A stretch of 59,021 bases of DNA from contig CANQVA010000012.1 of assembly GCA_947627175.1 (NCBI GenBank), positions 1 to 59,021 of the forward strand, read 5' to 3'. Source of the stretch: an uncultured Ruminococcus sp. GTDB taxonomy: Bacteria > Bacillota > Clostridia > Oscillospirales > Ruminococcaceae. Position 1 is the stretch's first letter. Each line of letters opens with the position of its first letter. A model generated the notes under the pieces. It worked only from the letters and a program-made list of their open reading frames with translations, was not told the origin of the DNA and searched no databases. Shown here in pieces: positions 1 through 8,710 of the stretch. The translations under genes were made by a program, and so were the position numbers.

Positions 1-76
1 GGTCGAGGCGACAGGACTCGAACCTGCGGCATCTTGGTCCCAAACCAAGCACTCTACCAAACTGAGCTACGCCTCG
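1..76 (-). tRNA. tRNA-Pro (anticodon TGG)
   Basis: Read on the minus strand this folds as a complete cloverleaf. The acceptor arm pairs CGAGGCG (76-70) with CGCCTCG (10-4), the anticodon stem is CTTGG/CCAAG around the loop TTTGGGA, and the T-arm carries GGTTCGAGTCC. The anticodon TGG reads proline codons. The discriminator A and the CC of the 3' end run to base 1, so the terminal A lies outside the window. Confidence 0.95.
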
Positions 77-202
77 GACAACGCTTATCCCTGTCAGACA
101 GCTTTTATATTATATCATAATATTTTTCAAATGTCAAGGCTTTTTTTGAAAATCGTGAAAATATACAAATTCATTATATATAACTTGTAATTTTTTGATA
201 AA

Positions 203-231
203 TGAAAAGGCTGCCACATAAATGCAGCAGC
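203..231 (-). terminator. Rho-independent terminator of the acidic protein gene
   Basis: On the minus strand a GCTGC/GCAGC stem with about 12 bases of loop is followed by CCTTTTC. It lies just after the stop codon of the acidic membrane-anchored protein gene. Confidence 0.55.
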
Positions 232-241
232 ATACGATTCA

Positions 242-526
242 TTATTCTTCTTCTGTGTCTTCTTCTACTTTGTCTTTTTCAGCAATTTCAATTGCTTCTT
301 CTGTAGTATCTTCTGTTGTTTCTTCTTCGGGTTCAGCTGTTGCCTCTTCTTCTGCGTCGTCAATCTCCATTTCTATGTCTTCATCATCTTCATCATAGAA
401 ATCGTCGTCATCGTCGTCGAAATCGTCGTAATCATTATCAGTGTTATCCTTCAAAAGACGTGATACAACAGCACCGACAGCAGCTACTGCACCAACAGCA
501 ATCATTCCTGCTAAAAACTTATTCAT
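242..526 (-). CDS. Small membrane-anchored, highly acidic protein
   Basis: A 94-residue protein that I cannot assign to a family. The first 25 residues (MNKFLAGMIAVGAVAAVGAV...) form one hydrophobic N-terminal segment like an uncleaved anchor. The remainder is almost entirely Asp and Glu with some Thr, including a run of Asp near residues 35-47, and should be disordered and strongly negative outside or along the membrane. I chose the ATG at 526 because an AGAGGA ribosome site precedes it by about eight bases; a longer reading from 550 would run through that site. It has its own promoter and terminator and is probably monocistronic. Function is unknown. Confidence 0.7.
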   Translation of the reverse strand: MNKFLAGMIAVGAVAAVGAVVSRLLKDNTDNDYDDFDDDDDDFYDEDDEDIEMEIDDAEEEATAEPEEETTEDTTEEAIEIAEKDKVEEDTEEE

Positions 527-603
527 TTTTAATTCCTCTTTTCTTCGCAAGATATTATTTTTACCGAACCGCTTGCGAACGGCTGACGATAAGGTGTATA
601 CTT

Positions 604-632
604 ATTATAACATATTATTTTCAGAATTTCAA
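604..632 (-). promoter_or_regulatory. Sigma-A promoter for the acidic protein gene
   Basis: On the minus strand TTGAAA (632-627) and TATAAT (609-604) are separated by 17 bases, with TG one base before the -10 box. It sits immediately after the rsmE stop codon and drives the acidic protein gene. Confidence 0.7.
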
Positions 633-636
633 TACT

Positions 637-1359
637 TTACATATTATTTGTTAAAAACATCAAAATTGACATGGCAGTTATTGGTGCAGTTTCACAACGA
701 AGTATTCTTTTTCCGAGCCATACCTGCACAGCACCGGCTTCACAAGCTGAATTTACTTCTTCTGAATCAAATCCGCCCTCACTCCCTATAACAAGTCCCA
801 TATTATTTACATTGTCAAAATTCACTTCTTTAAATGAGCATCCGCCTTTTTCTTCATAAAGAATAACAGTGCGGTCAAGTTCTTTCATCATTGCAAGCGA
901 CTTTTTATAGCTGACCATTGGCGTTACTTGCGGAATAATTCCTCTTCCTGACTGCATTGCTGCCTGTTCAGCTATTTTTTGCAGACGGGGGAGTTTTTTT
1001 GAAAAGTCTTTTTCATCGGGACGTGAAATACATCTTCTTGTAAGTATCGGAACAATTCTTGATACACCAAGTTCAACGCTTTTTTGAATGATATATTCAA
1101 GTTTGTCCATTTTCGGGACAGCCTGAAAAAGTGTTACATTTATATCAGGTTCAGCAGCACATATATTTTTTGATATAAGATTAAGATATACTGTATCAGA
1201 TGTAATATTTTCAATAACGCAGTTATAGTCTGTACCATTACAGCAGACTGTTATTTCCTCGCCCTTTTTCATACGAAGAGAACGGCTTATATGATTTGCG
1301 TCACTGCCTGTTATGGTAATATTTGTTTCGTCAATTTTGTTTGTAAAAAATCTTGGCAT
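637..1359 (-). CDS. rsmE: 16S rRNA m3U1498 methyltransferase RsmE
   Basis: A 240-residue SPOUT-family methyltransferase that methylates N3 of U1498 in 16S rRNA using S-adenosylmethionine. The N-terminal PUA-like part (about 1-70) includes HISRSLRMKKGEEI. The C-terminal knot carries the two family signatures: VIGSEGGFDSEEV near residue 190 and LGKRILRCETAPITA near 215, which form the cofactor pocket. Length is normal for the family and the gene is intact. It has its own promoter and is read away from the cellulase genes; in many Firmicutes it lies near prmA or dnaJ, but neither is present here. Confidence 0.93.
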   Translation of the reverse strand: MPRFFTNKIDETNITITGSDANHISRSLRMKKGEEITVCCNGTDYNCVIENITSDTVYLNLISKNICAAEPDINVTLFQAVPKMDKLEYIIQKSVELGVSRIVPILTRRCISRPDEKDFSKKLPRLQKIAEQAAMQSGRGIIPQVTPMVSYKKSLAMMKELDRTVILYEEKGGCSFKEVNFDNVNNMGLVIGSEGGFDSEEVNSACEAGAVQVWLGKRILRCETAPITAMSILMFLTNNM

Positions 1360-1392
1360 AATTTCACCGCCGTTATAAAAAGTATCTCCCTC

Positions 1393-1421
1393 ATTGTATC
1401 ATAAAAATATATATTTTTCAA
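1393..1421 (-). promoter_or_regulatory. Sigma-A promoter of rsmE
   Basis: On the minus strand TTGAAA (1421-1416), a 17-base spacer and TACAAT (1398-1393), about 35 bases before the rsmE start codon. Confidence 0.6.
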
Positions 1422-1540
1422 GCATATATAAAATTCTTGTTATATTGCACAAGATATTACACGGATTTTTGGCATTTATACCAAAAAAATATAATGTTCT
1501 ATATTTGTACATAATTTTGTAACAAATTATCTGAAAATTA

Positions 1541-1549
1541 TGTTATAAT
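1541..1549 (+). promoter_or_regulatory. Extended -10 promoter of the first GH9 gene
   Basis: TGTTATAAT is a perfect extended -10 element. No good -35 box is present at 17 bases; TAACAA at 1520-1525 is 18 bases upstream and resembles the -35 zone of the second GH9 gene. ATTAG shortly downstream partly matches the GTTAGCA/ATTAGCA motif of the next two cellulosomal promoters. Confidence 0.55.
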
Positions 1550-1612
1550 ATGTATTAGTTTACTTTGTAAAAAATCATGTGAAAAAAATTTATTTTGAGA
1601 GGAGAATTTAAT

Positions 1613-3523
1613 ATGTCCAAAAAAGGAAAATTTACAAGCAAAATCGCAGCACTTGCGGCATCTGCTGTTATGGCTGTAAGTGCAATTCCTACCGTAGAAA
1701 TCAGTGCAGAAACTTCTGACAATAATTACTATGAGGCGTTGGCAATGTCACTCTATTTCTTTGATTCAAACGCCTGCGGAACAGGAATAACTGACGGCCC
1801 TCTTACATGGCGTGGAGATTGTCATACATACGATGCAGAAGCTTCTGTCGGTTCTCTTGACGGTTCGCTTAAATCAATTGTAGACCCTGACGGCGACGGA
1901 AAAGTTGATGTTTCGGGCGGCTGGCACGATGCCGGCGACCATATCAAATTTAATCTTACAATTGGATTTGGTCTTTCAAGTCTCGGTATGTCGGAATACT
2001 TCAATGAGGGTATATATGCAAAAGCAGGTGCAAGGGAACATCTTGAATATGAAATGAGATGGGGTGCTGATTACCTCATGAAAACAACTTTCCTTGACGA
2101 TTCAGGAAACGTTGCAGCAATTGCCGGAACTGTTGCAGACGGAAACGTTGACCATGGTATCTGGACATCTCCTGAAGTGCAGACTTATGAACGTCCTGTT
2201 TATTGGCTTACTGCCTCAAAAAATAACTCTGCTGTATGCGGAGAAATGGCTTGCGGACTTCTCGGTACAGCTTATGTACTTAAAGACAGTGACCCCGATT
2301 ATTCTGCTAAGTGCATAAAGTATGCAAAGGCACTTATTGATTTCGGCACAAAGAACAAGGGCAATAACTGCGACGGTATGAGTTTTTACAGCACAGATTC
2401 AATGTGTGAGGACGAAATGGCTCTTGCTTCTGCATGGCTTTATATTCTCGGTGAAGGTGCTGAACCTACTCTTACACCTAATGCAGGACAGTACAACGGA
2501 ATTTATGACTACTATCTCTATAGCTGGGATAAAGTATGGCAGGGATACGCCGCTATGATGTACAAAGCTACAGGCAATAATGTATTCGCAGAAGAACTTA
2601 AATTTGAACTTAACAATCAGGGCGGACTTAGTGAGGGAAAATATAACGCCGACGGCTGGGGTGCTTCAAGATATAACTGTGCAAAACAAATGGACGCTTA
2701 TATTCTTGCAAATGGTGATGCTGATTCAAGTTATGCTAAAGCCGCAAAATATCAGATTGATACCATTCTTGGCAACAACAGTACGGGTTACAGTTTCCTT
2801 ATAGGATACGGCGATAGTTGGCCTACACATATTCATCACCGTGCAGCAAATCCCGGCGGTGACGGTATAACTTCCGCACAAAATCCGGAGGCTAAATATA
2901 CTAACTATGGTATGCTCGTTGGCGGTCTTGACGGAAGCGGTTATGAAGACCATGCAGACAGATACCAGTATACAGAAGGTGCATTGGATTATAACGGTTG
3001 TTTTGCTATTGCTTGTTCATTTGCCGCTAATATGTATGGCGGAGATGTCTCTACATTTGAAAGTATAAAGTCAAGTGCATCTGAAATAAATGCAGACTTT
3101 AAATTCGGAAATGGTTCAGTAACTACTCCCGATACAACAACAACTACTACAGAAACAACTCCTACGGAAACAACAACAACAACTACTACTACTACAGAAA
3201 CAACTCCTGAACAAACTACAACTTCTTCAGATACAGTTACAACTACAACAACTACTGATATTGGCGGTGCAGAAGTGAATTACGGCGATTCTAACTTAGA
3301 CGGAAGTGTAAATATTTCTGATGCTGTACTTATAATGCAATCAATCGCAAATCCCGATGAATTTGAAATTTCAGAACAGGGCAGATTGAACAGTGATGTT
3401 GTAGACAATGGCGGCGGTGTTACAAATATAGATGCTCTTGCTATTCAGCTTGTTGAAATAAAAACTATAACAGCAGGAGATTTCCCGCTTACATCCGGAC
3501 AAATAGACGAATTGATTAAGTAA
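1613..3523 (+). CDS. Secreted GH9 endoglucanase with dockerin
   Basis: A 636-residue secreted glycoside hydrolase of family 9 (inverting, normally cutting beta-1,4-glucan) that should plug into a cellulosome. Order: signal peptide (1 to about 36), GH9 catalytic domain (about 38-490), Thr-rich linker (about 505-549), dockerin (about 555-636). The catalytic domain shows GGWHDAGDH near residue 101 (nucleophile-activating Asp pair), HHRAANPGG near 408 and EGALDYNG near 455, whose Glu is the family's proton donor. The dockerin has two calcium loops, the first starting DSNLDGSVNISDA. There is no Ig-like domain and no carbohydrate-binding module. The ATG at 1613 is preferred because GAGAGGAG lies ahead of it; a TTG at 1595 overlaps that site. 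Confidence 0.93.
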   Translation: MSKKGKFTSKIAALAASAVMAVSAIPTVEISAETSDNNYYEALAMSLYFFDSNACGTGITDGPLTWRGDCHTYDAEASVGSLDGSLKSIVDPDGDGKVDVSGGWHDAGDHIKFNLTIGFGLSSLGMSEYFNEGIYAKAGAREHLEYEMRWGADYLMKTTFLDDSGNVAAIAGTVADGNVDHGIWTSPEVQTYERPVYWLTASKNNSAVCGEMACGLLGTAYVLKDSDPDYSAKCIKYAKALIDFGTKNKGNNCDGMSFYSTDSMCEDEMALASAWLYILGEGAEPTLTPNAGQYNGIYDYYLYSWDKVWQGYAAMMYKATGNNVFAEELKFELNNQGGLSEGKYNADGWGASRYNCAKQMDAYILANGDADSSYAKAAKYQIDTILGNNSTGYSFLIGYGDSWPTHIHHRAANPGGDGITSAQNPEAKYTNYGMLVGGLDGSGYEDHADRYQYTEGALDYNGCFAIACSFAANMYGGDVSTFESIKSSASEINADFKFGNGSVTTPDTTTTTTETTPTETTTTTTTTTETTPEQTTTSSDTVTTTTTTDIGGAEVNYGDSNLDGSVNISDAVLIMQSIANPDEFEISEQGRLNSDVVDNGGGVTNIDALAIQLVEIKTITAGDFPLTSGQIDELIK

Positions 3524-3537
3524 TTCACACGATAAAT

Positions 3538-3572
3538 AAAGGCATACATTTTTTTGTATGTCTTTATTTTTT
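3538..3572 (+). terminator. Terminator after the first GH9 gene
   Basis: AAAGGCATACA and TGTATGTCTTT form a stem around a T-rich loop and are followed by a long T run. Confidence 0.8.
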
Positions 3573-3675
3573 TGCTAAAATTATTTATATATACTTTCAA
3601 TTTTTGAGTAACTTCTTTAATTTGTGAATAAAATATTAACTGTAATTAAAATGTAATATTTATGTAACCGGATAG

Positions 3676-3716
3676 TAACAAAAAATGTGATAAAACAGTG
3701 TATAATGTGGTTAGCA
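3676..3716 (+). promoter_or_regulatory. Promoter of the second GH9 gene with downstream GTTAGCA box
   Basis: TATAAT lies at 3701-3706. TAACAA at 3676 stands where a -35 box would be (19-base spacing, weak). The bases directly after the -10 box, GTGGTTAGCA, match GTGATTAGCA after the -10 box of the stand-alone dockerin gene, suggesting a shared control element. Confidence 0.55.
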
Positions 3717-3753
3717 TATTGTGTACAAAATATTAAGAAAGAGGTTACTATTT

Positions 3754-6504
3754 ATGAAAAAAAACAATATGAAAAAAATCAAGTCGGCAGTAGTCAGCAG
3801 TGTAATAGCTGTTTCGGCTATGGCTGCACCGCTTTCAACAGCGGTACTCCCCAACATGACCGCTTCGGCGGCTAATGACAACTACGCTAAACTTCTCCAG
3901 TATTCGCTTTACTTCTACGATGCAAATATGTGCGGTAAAAATGTAGGAGAAGAATCTGCTCTTACATGGCGTGATGATTGCCACACATCAGACGCAGTTG
4001 ACGGAGGTTTCCACGATGCCGGCGACCATGTTAAATTCGGTTTACCTGCCGGATATTCTGCTTCAACTCTTGGTTGGAGTTACTATGAATTTAAGGATTC
4101 TTTCGACTCAACAGGTCAGTCCGCTCACCTTAAAACAATTACAGACCATTTCGCTGAATTTTTCAGAAACAGTACAACACTAAGCGGTGATACTGTAACT
4201 AACTTTGTTTATCAGGTAGGCGACGGCGATGCAGACCATGCAGAATGGTGTCCTCCTGAAGTACAGGGTTCTTCAAGCAGAAAGACTTTCAGTACAACAA
4301 GCGGTGCAAGTGATATTGCTGCATCTTATGCCGCTGCACTTGCTGTAAACTATGTAAACTTCGGCAATACAGATGACCTTAAATATGCAAAGGCACTTTT
4401 TGATTTTTCTACAAAGTACAATCAGAAAGCAACAGACGGTACAGGCGGTTTTTACGATTCATGGGACTACTACGACGACCAGGCATGGGCAGCAGGTTGG
4501 CTCTATCGTGCTACAAATGACAACAAGTATAAGGAATTTCTTAATACCTATATGAACTCAAGTAATCAGGGAAGTTCAGGAATGGACGGCTGTCAGTGGG
4601 GTATTTACTCAACTATGAGCTGGAATAACGTTTCAATGGGTGCAGGTATTCTTCAGGCTGAAATAACAGGCGATTCCGCCGACTGGAAGAAAGTAACTGA
4701 ATACCTTAACGGTCACGGTGCAAATTCAAATAATTATTATTTTGAAAATCAGTGGGGCAGTGCAAGATATAACGCAGCTCAACAGATGACAGCACTTGTT
4801 GCTACAAAATACGGTGCAGCAAGTTACAACGAATGGTCAAAAGGTCAGATGGATTATATCATGGGCAACAAAGGTGTAGGCAGTGCTTCACCAAAATGTT
4901 TCGTTGTAGGATTGACAGACAATTCACCTAAGAATCCACACCACAGAGCCGCATCAGGATATTCAAGTTATGACGAAATGGGCGATAGTACACAGTCAAG
5001 TCCGAACGGTCATACACTTGTTGGTGCTTTGGTAGGAGGTCCTATAGATGAAAACGGTACATACAATGATACTTTAAAGGACTATATAGCAAATGAAGTT
5101 GCTCTTGACTACAATGCAGGTCTTGTTGGTGCAGCTGCCGGTCTTTATTCCGTTTACAAGTCAGGAACTCCCGATACTTCAATTGAGGGAGTAGGAAGTG
5201 TTTCGTCAGGAACTGTTGACACACCTCAAACAAGTCAAACAACTCAAAATACCCCCGATAACACAACAACTACTACAACTACTACAAAAATACCGACTCA
5301 ATCATCGTCAGGTTTTTATTCGATTTCACCTAATAAACAAGTTGTTTATGACAAGAATGCAGATGATAAAATGATTGGCTTTGAATGGTCACAGTTCAAT
5401 ATACCTGCTACAGAAAAAGTAAAGAAAGTTGAAATAACAATTTCTTCAAATAGTGGCAATGTAGGTAAATGGCAAGGTGCTTTCGGTTCTTCAACAAGCG
5501 TTGCCCCCGACTACTGGACACAGGGTGACGACATGGAAGTAAATATTTCAGGAAATTCAGGTACTATAACATGGGAAGTTCCTGCATCTACAGCTGATAT
5601 TATACAGTACAACTACGGCGGAGAACTTAAATTCGGTACATGGTGGGTTGACTGCGGAAACTTTACAGTTGATTCAATAAAAGTCTATACAGACGCTTAT
5701 TCAGGTTCTTCAGCAGTAACACCTACAACAACTACTTCTACAACAAGACAGCCTTCAGGCAATACAACTACAACAACTACTACTAATCAGAATCAGTCGT
5801 CATCATCTTCTTCGGGATATAAAATCAGTCCTAATAAGCAAGTTGTTTATGATAAAAATTCAGATGATAAAATGATTGGTTTTGAATGGTCACAGTTCAA
5901 TATACCTGCTACAGAAAAAGTAAAGAAAGTTGAAATAACAATTTCTTCAAATAACGGAAATATTGGTAAATGGCAAGGTGCTTTCGGTTCTTCAACAAGT
6001 GTTGCTCCCGACTACTGGGCACAGGGTGACGACATGGAACAGACTATTTCAGGAAACAGAGGTACTATAACATGGGAAGTTCCTTCATCTATTTCTGATA
6101 TTATCCAGTATCAGTACGGCGGAGAACTTAAATTCGGTACATGGTGGGTTGACTGCGGTGACTTTACTATTGAGTCGATAAACGTTATAACAAATGGTTC
6201 TTCACAGCAACAGGCAACTACAACAACTACAAAACCAAATACATCAAGCGGTAATGTAAATTACGGTGATGCAAACGTAGACGGAAGTGTAAATATTTCT
6301 GATGCTGTACTTATCATGCAGTCTATTGCAAATCCCGATGAGTTCAAAGTTTCAGACCAGGGCAAACTTAACGGCGATGTCATTGATAACGGCAGCGGTT
6401 TAACAAACGTTGACGCTCTCGCTATTCAGTACGTTGAAATCAAAACTTTTACAAGCAGTGTATTCCCTATGTCATCAGCAGACCTTGAAAAATATCAAAA
6501 GTAA
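3754..6504 (+). CDS. Secreted GH9 endoglucanase with two CBM79-like modules and dockerin
   Basis: A 916-residue cellulosomal enzyme. Order: signal peptide (1 to about 38), GH9 catalytic domain (about 40-465) with GGFHDAGDH near 83, HHRAASGY near 395 and NEVALDYNAG near 446, a Thr-rich linker, a binding module (about 518-649), a second Thr/Ser linker, a second binding module (about 687-814), and a dockerin (about 834-916). The two modules are near-identical, start SPNKQVVYDK and end in GELKFGTWWVDCG. By size, tandem position and a ruminococcal GH9 partner they best fit CBM79, a beta-glucan-binding family; this is recall, not a search. The ATG at 3754 follows AGAAAGAGG by nine bases, so an upstream GTG at 3721 is unlikely. 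Confidence 0.92.
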   Translation: MKKNNMKKIKSAVVSSVIAVSAMAAPLSTAVLPNMTASAANDNYAKLLQYSLYFYDANMCGKNVGEESALTWRDDCHTSDAVDGGFHDAGDHVKFGLPAGYSASTLGWSYYEFKDSFDSTGQSAHLKTITDHFAEFFRNSTTLSGDTVTNFVYQVGDGDADHAEWCPPEVQGSSSRKTFSTTSGASDIAASYAAALAVNYVNFGNTDDLKYAKALFDFSTKYNQKATDGTGGFYDSWDYYDDQAWAAGWLYRATNDNKYKEFLNTYMNSSNQGSSGMDGCQWGIYSTMSWNNVSMGAGILQAEITGDSADWKKVTEYLNGHGANSNNYYFENQWGSARYNAAQQMTALVATKYGAASYNEWSKGQMDYIMGNKGVGSASPKCFVVGLTDNSPKNPHHRAASGYSSYDEMGDSTQSSPNGHTLVGALVGGPIDENGTYNDTLKDYIANEVALDYNAGLVGAAAGLYSVYKSGTPDTSIEGVGSVSSGTVDTPQTSQTTQNTPDNTTTTTTTTKIPTQSSSGFYSISPNKQVVYDKNADDKMIGFEWSQFNIPATEKVKKVEITISSNSGNVGKWQGAFGSSTSVAPDYWTQGDDMEVNISGNSGTITWEVPASTADIIQYNYGGELKFGTWWVDCGNFTVDSIKVYTDAYSGSSAVTPTTTTSTTRQPSGNTTTTTTTNQNQSSSSSSGYKISPNKQVVYDKNSDDKMIGFEWSQFNIPATEKVKKVEITISSNNGNIGKWQGAFGSSTSVAPDYWAQGDDMEQTISGNRGTITWEVPSSISDIIQYQYGGELKFGTWWVDCGDFTIESINVITNGSSQQQATTTTTKPNTSSGNVNYGDANVDGSVNISDAVLIMQSIANPDEFKVSDQGKLNGDVIDNGSGLTNVDALAIQYVEIKTFTSSVFPMSSADLEKYQK
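5319..6190 (+). repeat. Duplicated CBM79-like module at DNA level
   Basis: Two copies of about 365 bases (roughly 5319-5690 and 5826-6190) encode the paired binding modules of the second GH9 enzyme. Long stretches are base-for-base identical, for example around GATGATAAAATGATTGG and the following 80 or so bases, which points to a recent duplication or ongoing conversion. Confidence 0.85.
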
Positions 6505-6517
6505 TTAAAGCATAATA

Positions 6518-6550
6518 AAAGGGCGGATTTTTCCGCCCTTTGTTTGTTTT
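6518..6550 (+). terminator. Terminator after the second GH9 gene
   Basis: A perfect ten-base stem AAAGGGCGGA/TCCGCCCTTT with a TTTT loop, followed by TGTTTGTTTT. Confidence 0.85.
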
Positions 6551-6588
6551 AGACAAATCAGAAGTGTTAAATTTGTGATATACTCTTA

Positions 6589-6627
6589 TTGACAAAATTG
6601 TAATATTATGTTAAAATGTGATTAGCA
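6589..6627 (+). promoter_or_regulatory. Promoter of the dockerin-protease-dockerin operon
   Basis: TTGACA (6589-6594), 17 bases, TAAAAT (6612-6617), then GTGATTAGCA. The last ten bases repeat the sequence after the -10 box of the second GH9 gene. Confidence 0.75.
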
Positions 6628-6685
6628 CAAGAAATATACAAGTTGTATACATTGTGTGAAATAATTTTGATTGGAGGAGGTTATT

Positions 6686-6964
6686 ATGAGGTTAAGAAAA
6701 AAAGTCTTGTCATTTCTCCTTTCAGGAGCAATGGCAGCTACGGCATTCAGTGCAATGCCTGCATCAGCGGCGACTACTCCTGACCCAAACGGTGACGGGG
6801 TAATCGATATTTCAGATGCTGTGTATATTATGCAGTATCTTGTTGGTTTGTTTGAACCGACTGACCTTAGCAAATTGGATGTTGACGGAAACGGACTTAT
6901 AAGTCAAATGGATGCAACTTACGCCGGACTCTATGAAATCGGTACATTACCTGAGAAGGGATGA
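6686..6964 (+). CDS. Stand-alone secreted dockerin
   Basis: A 92-residue protein made of a signal peptide (to about residue 30, cleavage near ASAAT) and a single dockerin with nothing else. Both calcium loops are visible: DPNGDGVIDISDAV and DVDGNGLISQMDAT, each followed by a helix. It carries no enzyme or binding domain, so it may cap cohesins, act as a competitor, or be an adaptor. The ATG at 6686 follows GGAGGAGG by five bases; a TTG at 6671 lies before that site. Its stop overlaps the next gene's start as ATGA, so it is translationally coupled to the protease gene. Confidence 0.85.
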   Translation: MRLRKKVLSFLLSGAMAATAFSAMPASAATTPDPNGDGVIDISDAVYIMQYLVGLFEPTDLSKLDVDGNGLISQMDATYAGLYEIGTLPEKG

Positions 6965-7839
6965 GTATGATGAAAACAAATATTTTCAGTTTAAAGAAAA
7001 CTACTGCTGTAGTAATCGCTTTTTTGATGATGATTTTATCTGTTTCATATTCAGGTGTTCAAACAGATGCTGCGAATACTGATAGAAACTATATGATTTT
7101 TGATTCAAAAACCCGTGAATGTATAGGAAACTATATTCTCAAAAAAGTTGACAGTGTTTATAATAATCGTTCGGTTATTGGAACTGATGACAGAGTTATA
7201 GACTGGACTAAGTCAGGCGTTGTAAAAATAATTACTGCCAGGGGTTCATTTGGTACCGGTTTTGTAGTCGCTGACCATGTTATCGCAACTGCTGCACATT
7301 GTGTTGAAGAAAAATTAGATAAGATTTTATTATTTGACAACAATGGAAATGTTACAATGGAAGCAACACCTGTACAAACACATATTCCATATATTCATCA
7401 AAACGCAGGTTCTATTGAATATGATTATGCTTTAGTTACCGTGAAAGAAGATATAAGTTCATATGCTTGCTTTGGATTCGGTGTTCCGTTAGATTCCTTC
7501 CCTGATAGTAATCCAAAGTTGACTGTAACAGGTTTTCCGGGAACGATTGGAGAATCCGGTTCAGAAGTAACTGTAAATACTACTACTAAGCATATGATGT
7601 ATTCCGGAAATGGCAGATTACTTAGACAAGATTCTGATCGTATTTATTATGATACAGATGCAAACTATGGTGATAGCGGTGCACCTGTTTATATTACTGA
7701 ATCAGCATATGGGAACACATATTTTACAGTTGTTTCTATCCATTCAAATTATTCCTATGGAGAAAATTATGGTGTGCGTGTAACTACAGATTTAGTACAT
7801 TTTTACAGTGCTAATAATGAAAATATTAAATGGGAATGA
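6961..7839 (+). CDS. Secreted trypsin-like (V8-type) serine protease
   Basis: A 292-residue secreted S1-type protease. After a signal peptide (to about residue 38) the catalytic triad is readable: His in ATAAHCV (about 104), Asp in YDYALV (about 154) and Ser in YGDSGAPVY (about 240). The short, cysteine-poor fold fits the bacterial glutamyl-endopeptidase/V8 branch. It has no dockerin, but its gene overlaps the stand-alone dockerin gene and precedes another dockerin gene, so a role at the cellulosome, such as processing or turnover of subunits, is an inference. Start codons at 6961, 6967 and 6970 are all possible; the first overlaps the upstream stop. Confidence 0.85.
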   Translation: MSMMKTNIFSLKKTTAVVIAFLMMILSVSYSGVQTDAANTDRNYMIFDSKTRECIGNYILKKVDSVYNNRSVIGTDDRVIDWTKSGVVKIITARGSFGTGFVVADHVIATAAHCVEEKLDKILLFDNNGNVTMEATPVQTHIPYIHQNAGSIEYDYALVTVKEDISSYACFGFGVPLDSFPDSNPKLTVTGFPGTIGESGSEVTVNTTTKHMMYSGNGRLLRQDSDRIYYDTDANYGDSGAPVYITESAYGNTYFTVVSIHSNYSYGENYGVRVTTDLVHFYSANNENIKWE

Positions 7840-7848
7840 GGTGTTTTT

Positions 7849-8697
7849 ATGAATAAAAAAATTAAAAAAATGCTGTCTGCTTTTTCGGCTATGGCTGTAT
7901 GTGCAGTTTCACTTGTTTCAATGAATGCAGGAGCAGCTTATTATCCGAGTGACAGAAAAGTTACTATTGACACTACCTCTTTTGTTGCCTCTGCTCATGA
8001 TGTAACTGCAAAATATGAATATTCTAAGGAAATAACCGATTATTTTGGAAATTCAAAATATACAAAGTTCTTTCTTTCCGAACCCCTTATATATGAAGAT
8101 TATCATAATATAGATTTTTATGAAAGTTCTCTTGGCAGAGAATATAGAATGTGTATGGCATTTAAAATTTCAGGAATATCTCCTGTCTGGTTAGGCGGTT
8201 TTGAACTTTATAATGATGAAATGTCAAAACTCGAAAAATATCTGCAAGAAAACAATATCGGATATTACATTGAACCCGAAGCTCCCTCTTTAATGGACGA
8301 CTATAAAAAAGGCAGTACGCTTTATCTTTCAGATATGTTTGAACCGGATGAAAACGGTATGTATATTCCTCTTGAAATGCGTATATATGATGCAATGCCG
8401 ATGTTAATGAAGATAAAAGAAGATACAGGATATGTTTGTCAATGGATAGGTAGTGAAAGTTCAACACCTGTTACAGATATTGTAAACGCTCTGCCGGAAG
8501 TAACCCTTTCAGGAGATGCAAACTGTGACGGTGAAGTAACAATATCAGATGCAGTTTTAATCATGCAGAATATCGCAAACCCTGACGAATTTGAAATGAC
8601 AGTACAAGGACAAGTGAATGCTGATGTAGCAGGCGATGGCGACGGCGTAACCCCCAACGATGCACTTGAAATACAGCAGATGAGTTTGTATAATTAA
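7849..8697 (+). CDS. Secreted dockerin protein of unknown function
   Basis: A 282-residue secreted protein: signal peptide (to about residue 29), an N-terminal region of about 185 residues that I do not recognise, and a C-terminal dockerin (about 222-282) with DANCDGEVTISDAV and DVAGDGDGVTPNDA loops. The unknown region is rich in Tyr, Glu and Lys with no obvious glycosidase motif. The dockerin helix SDAVLIMQNIANPDEF closely matches those of both GH9 enzymes, so all three should bind the same class of cohesin. It lies nine bases after the protease gene and is probably co-transcribed with it. Confidence 0.8.
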   Translation: MNKKIKKMLSAFSAMAVCAVSLVSMNAGAAYYPSDRKVTIDTTSFVASAHDVTAKYEYSKEITDYFGNSKYTKFFLSEPLIYEDYHNIDFYESSLGREYRMCMAFKISGISPVWLGGFELYNDEMSKLEKYLQENNIGYYIEPEAPSLMDDYKKGSTLYLSDMFEPDENGMYIPLEMRIYDAMPMLMKIKEDTGYVCQWIGSESSTPVTDIVNALPEVTLSGDANCDGEVTISDAVLIMQNIANPDEFEMTVQGQVNADVAGDGDGVTPNDALEIQQMSLYN

Positions 8698-8710
8698 CTC
8701 TTAACAATAA

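Noticed and set aside
316-654. Plus-strand frames of 112-116 codons over the acidic protein gene.
   Set aside because: They mirror the GAA/GAT-rich minus-strand gene and lack ribosome sites.
6961-7839. Dockerin and protease as one gene split by a frameshift.
   Set aside because: The protease has its own signal peptide and the dockerin frame ends naturally with an ATGA overlap, so they are two genes.
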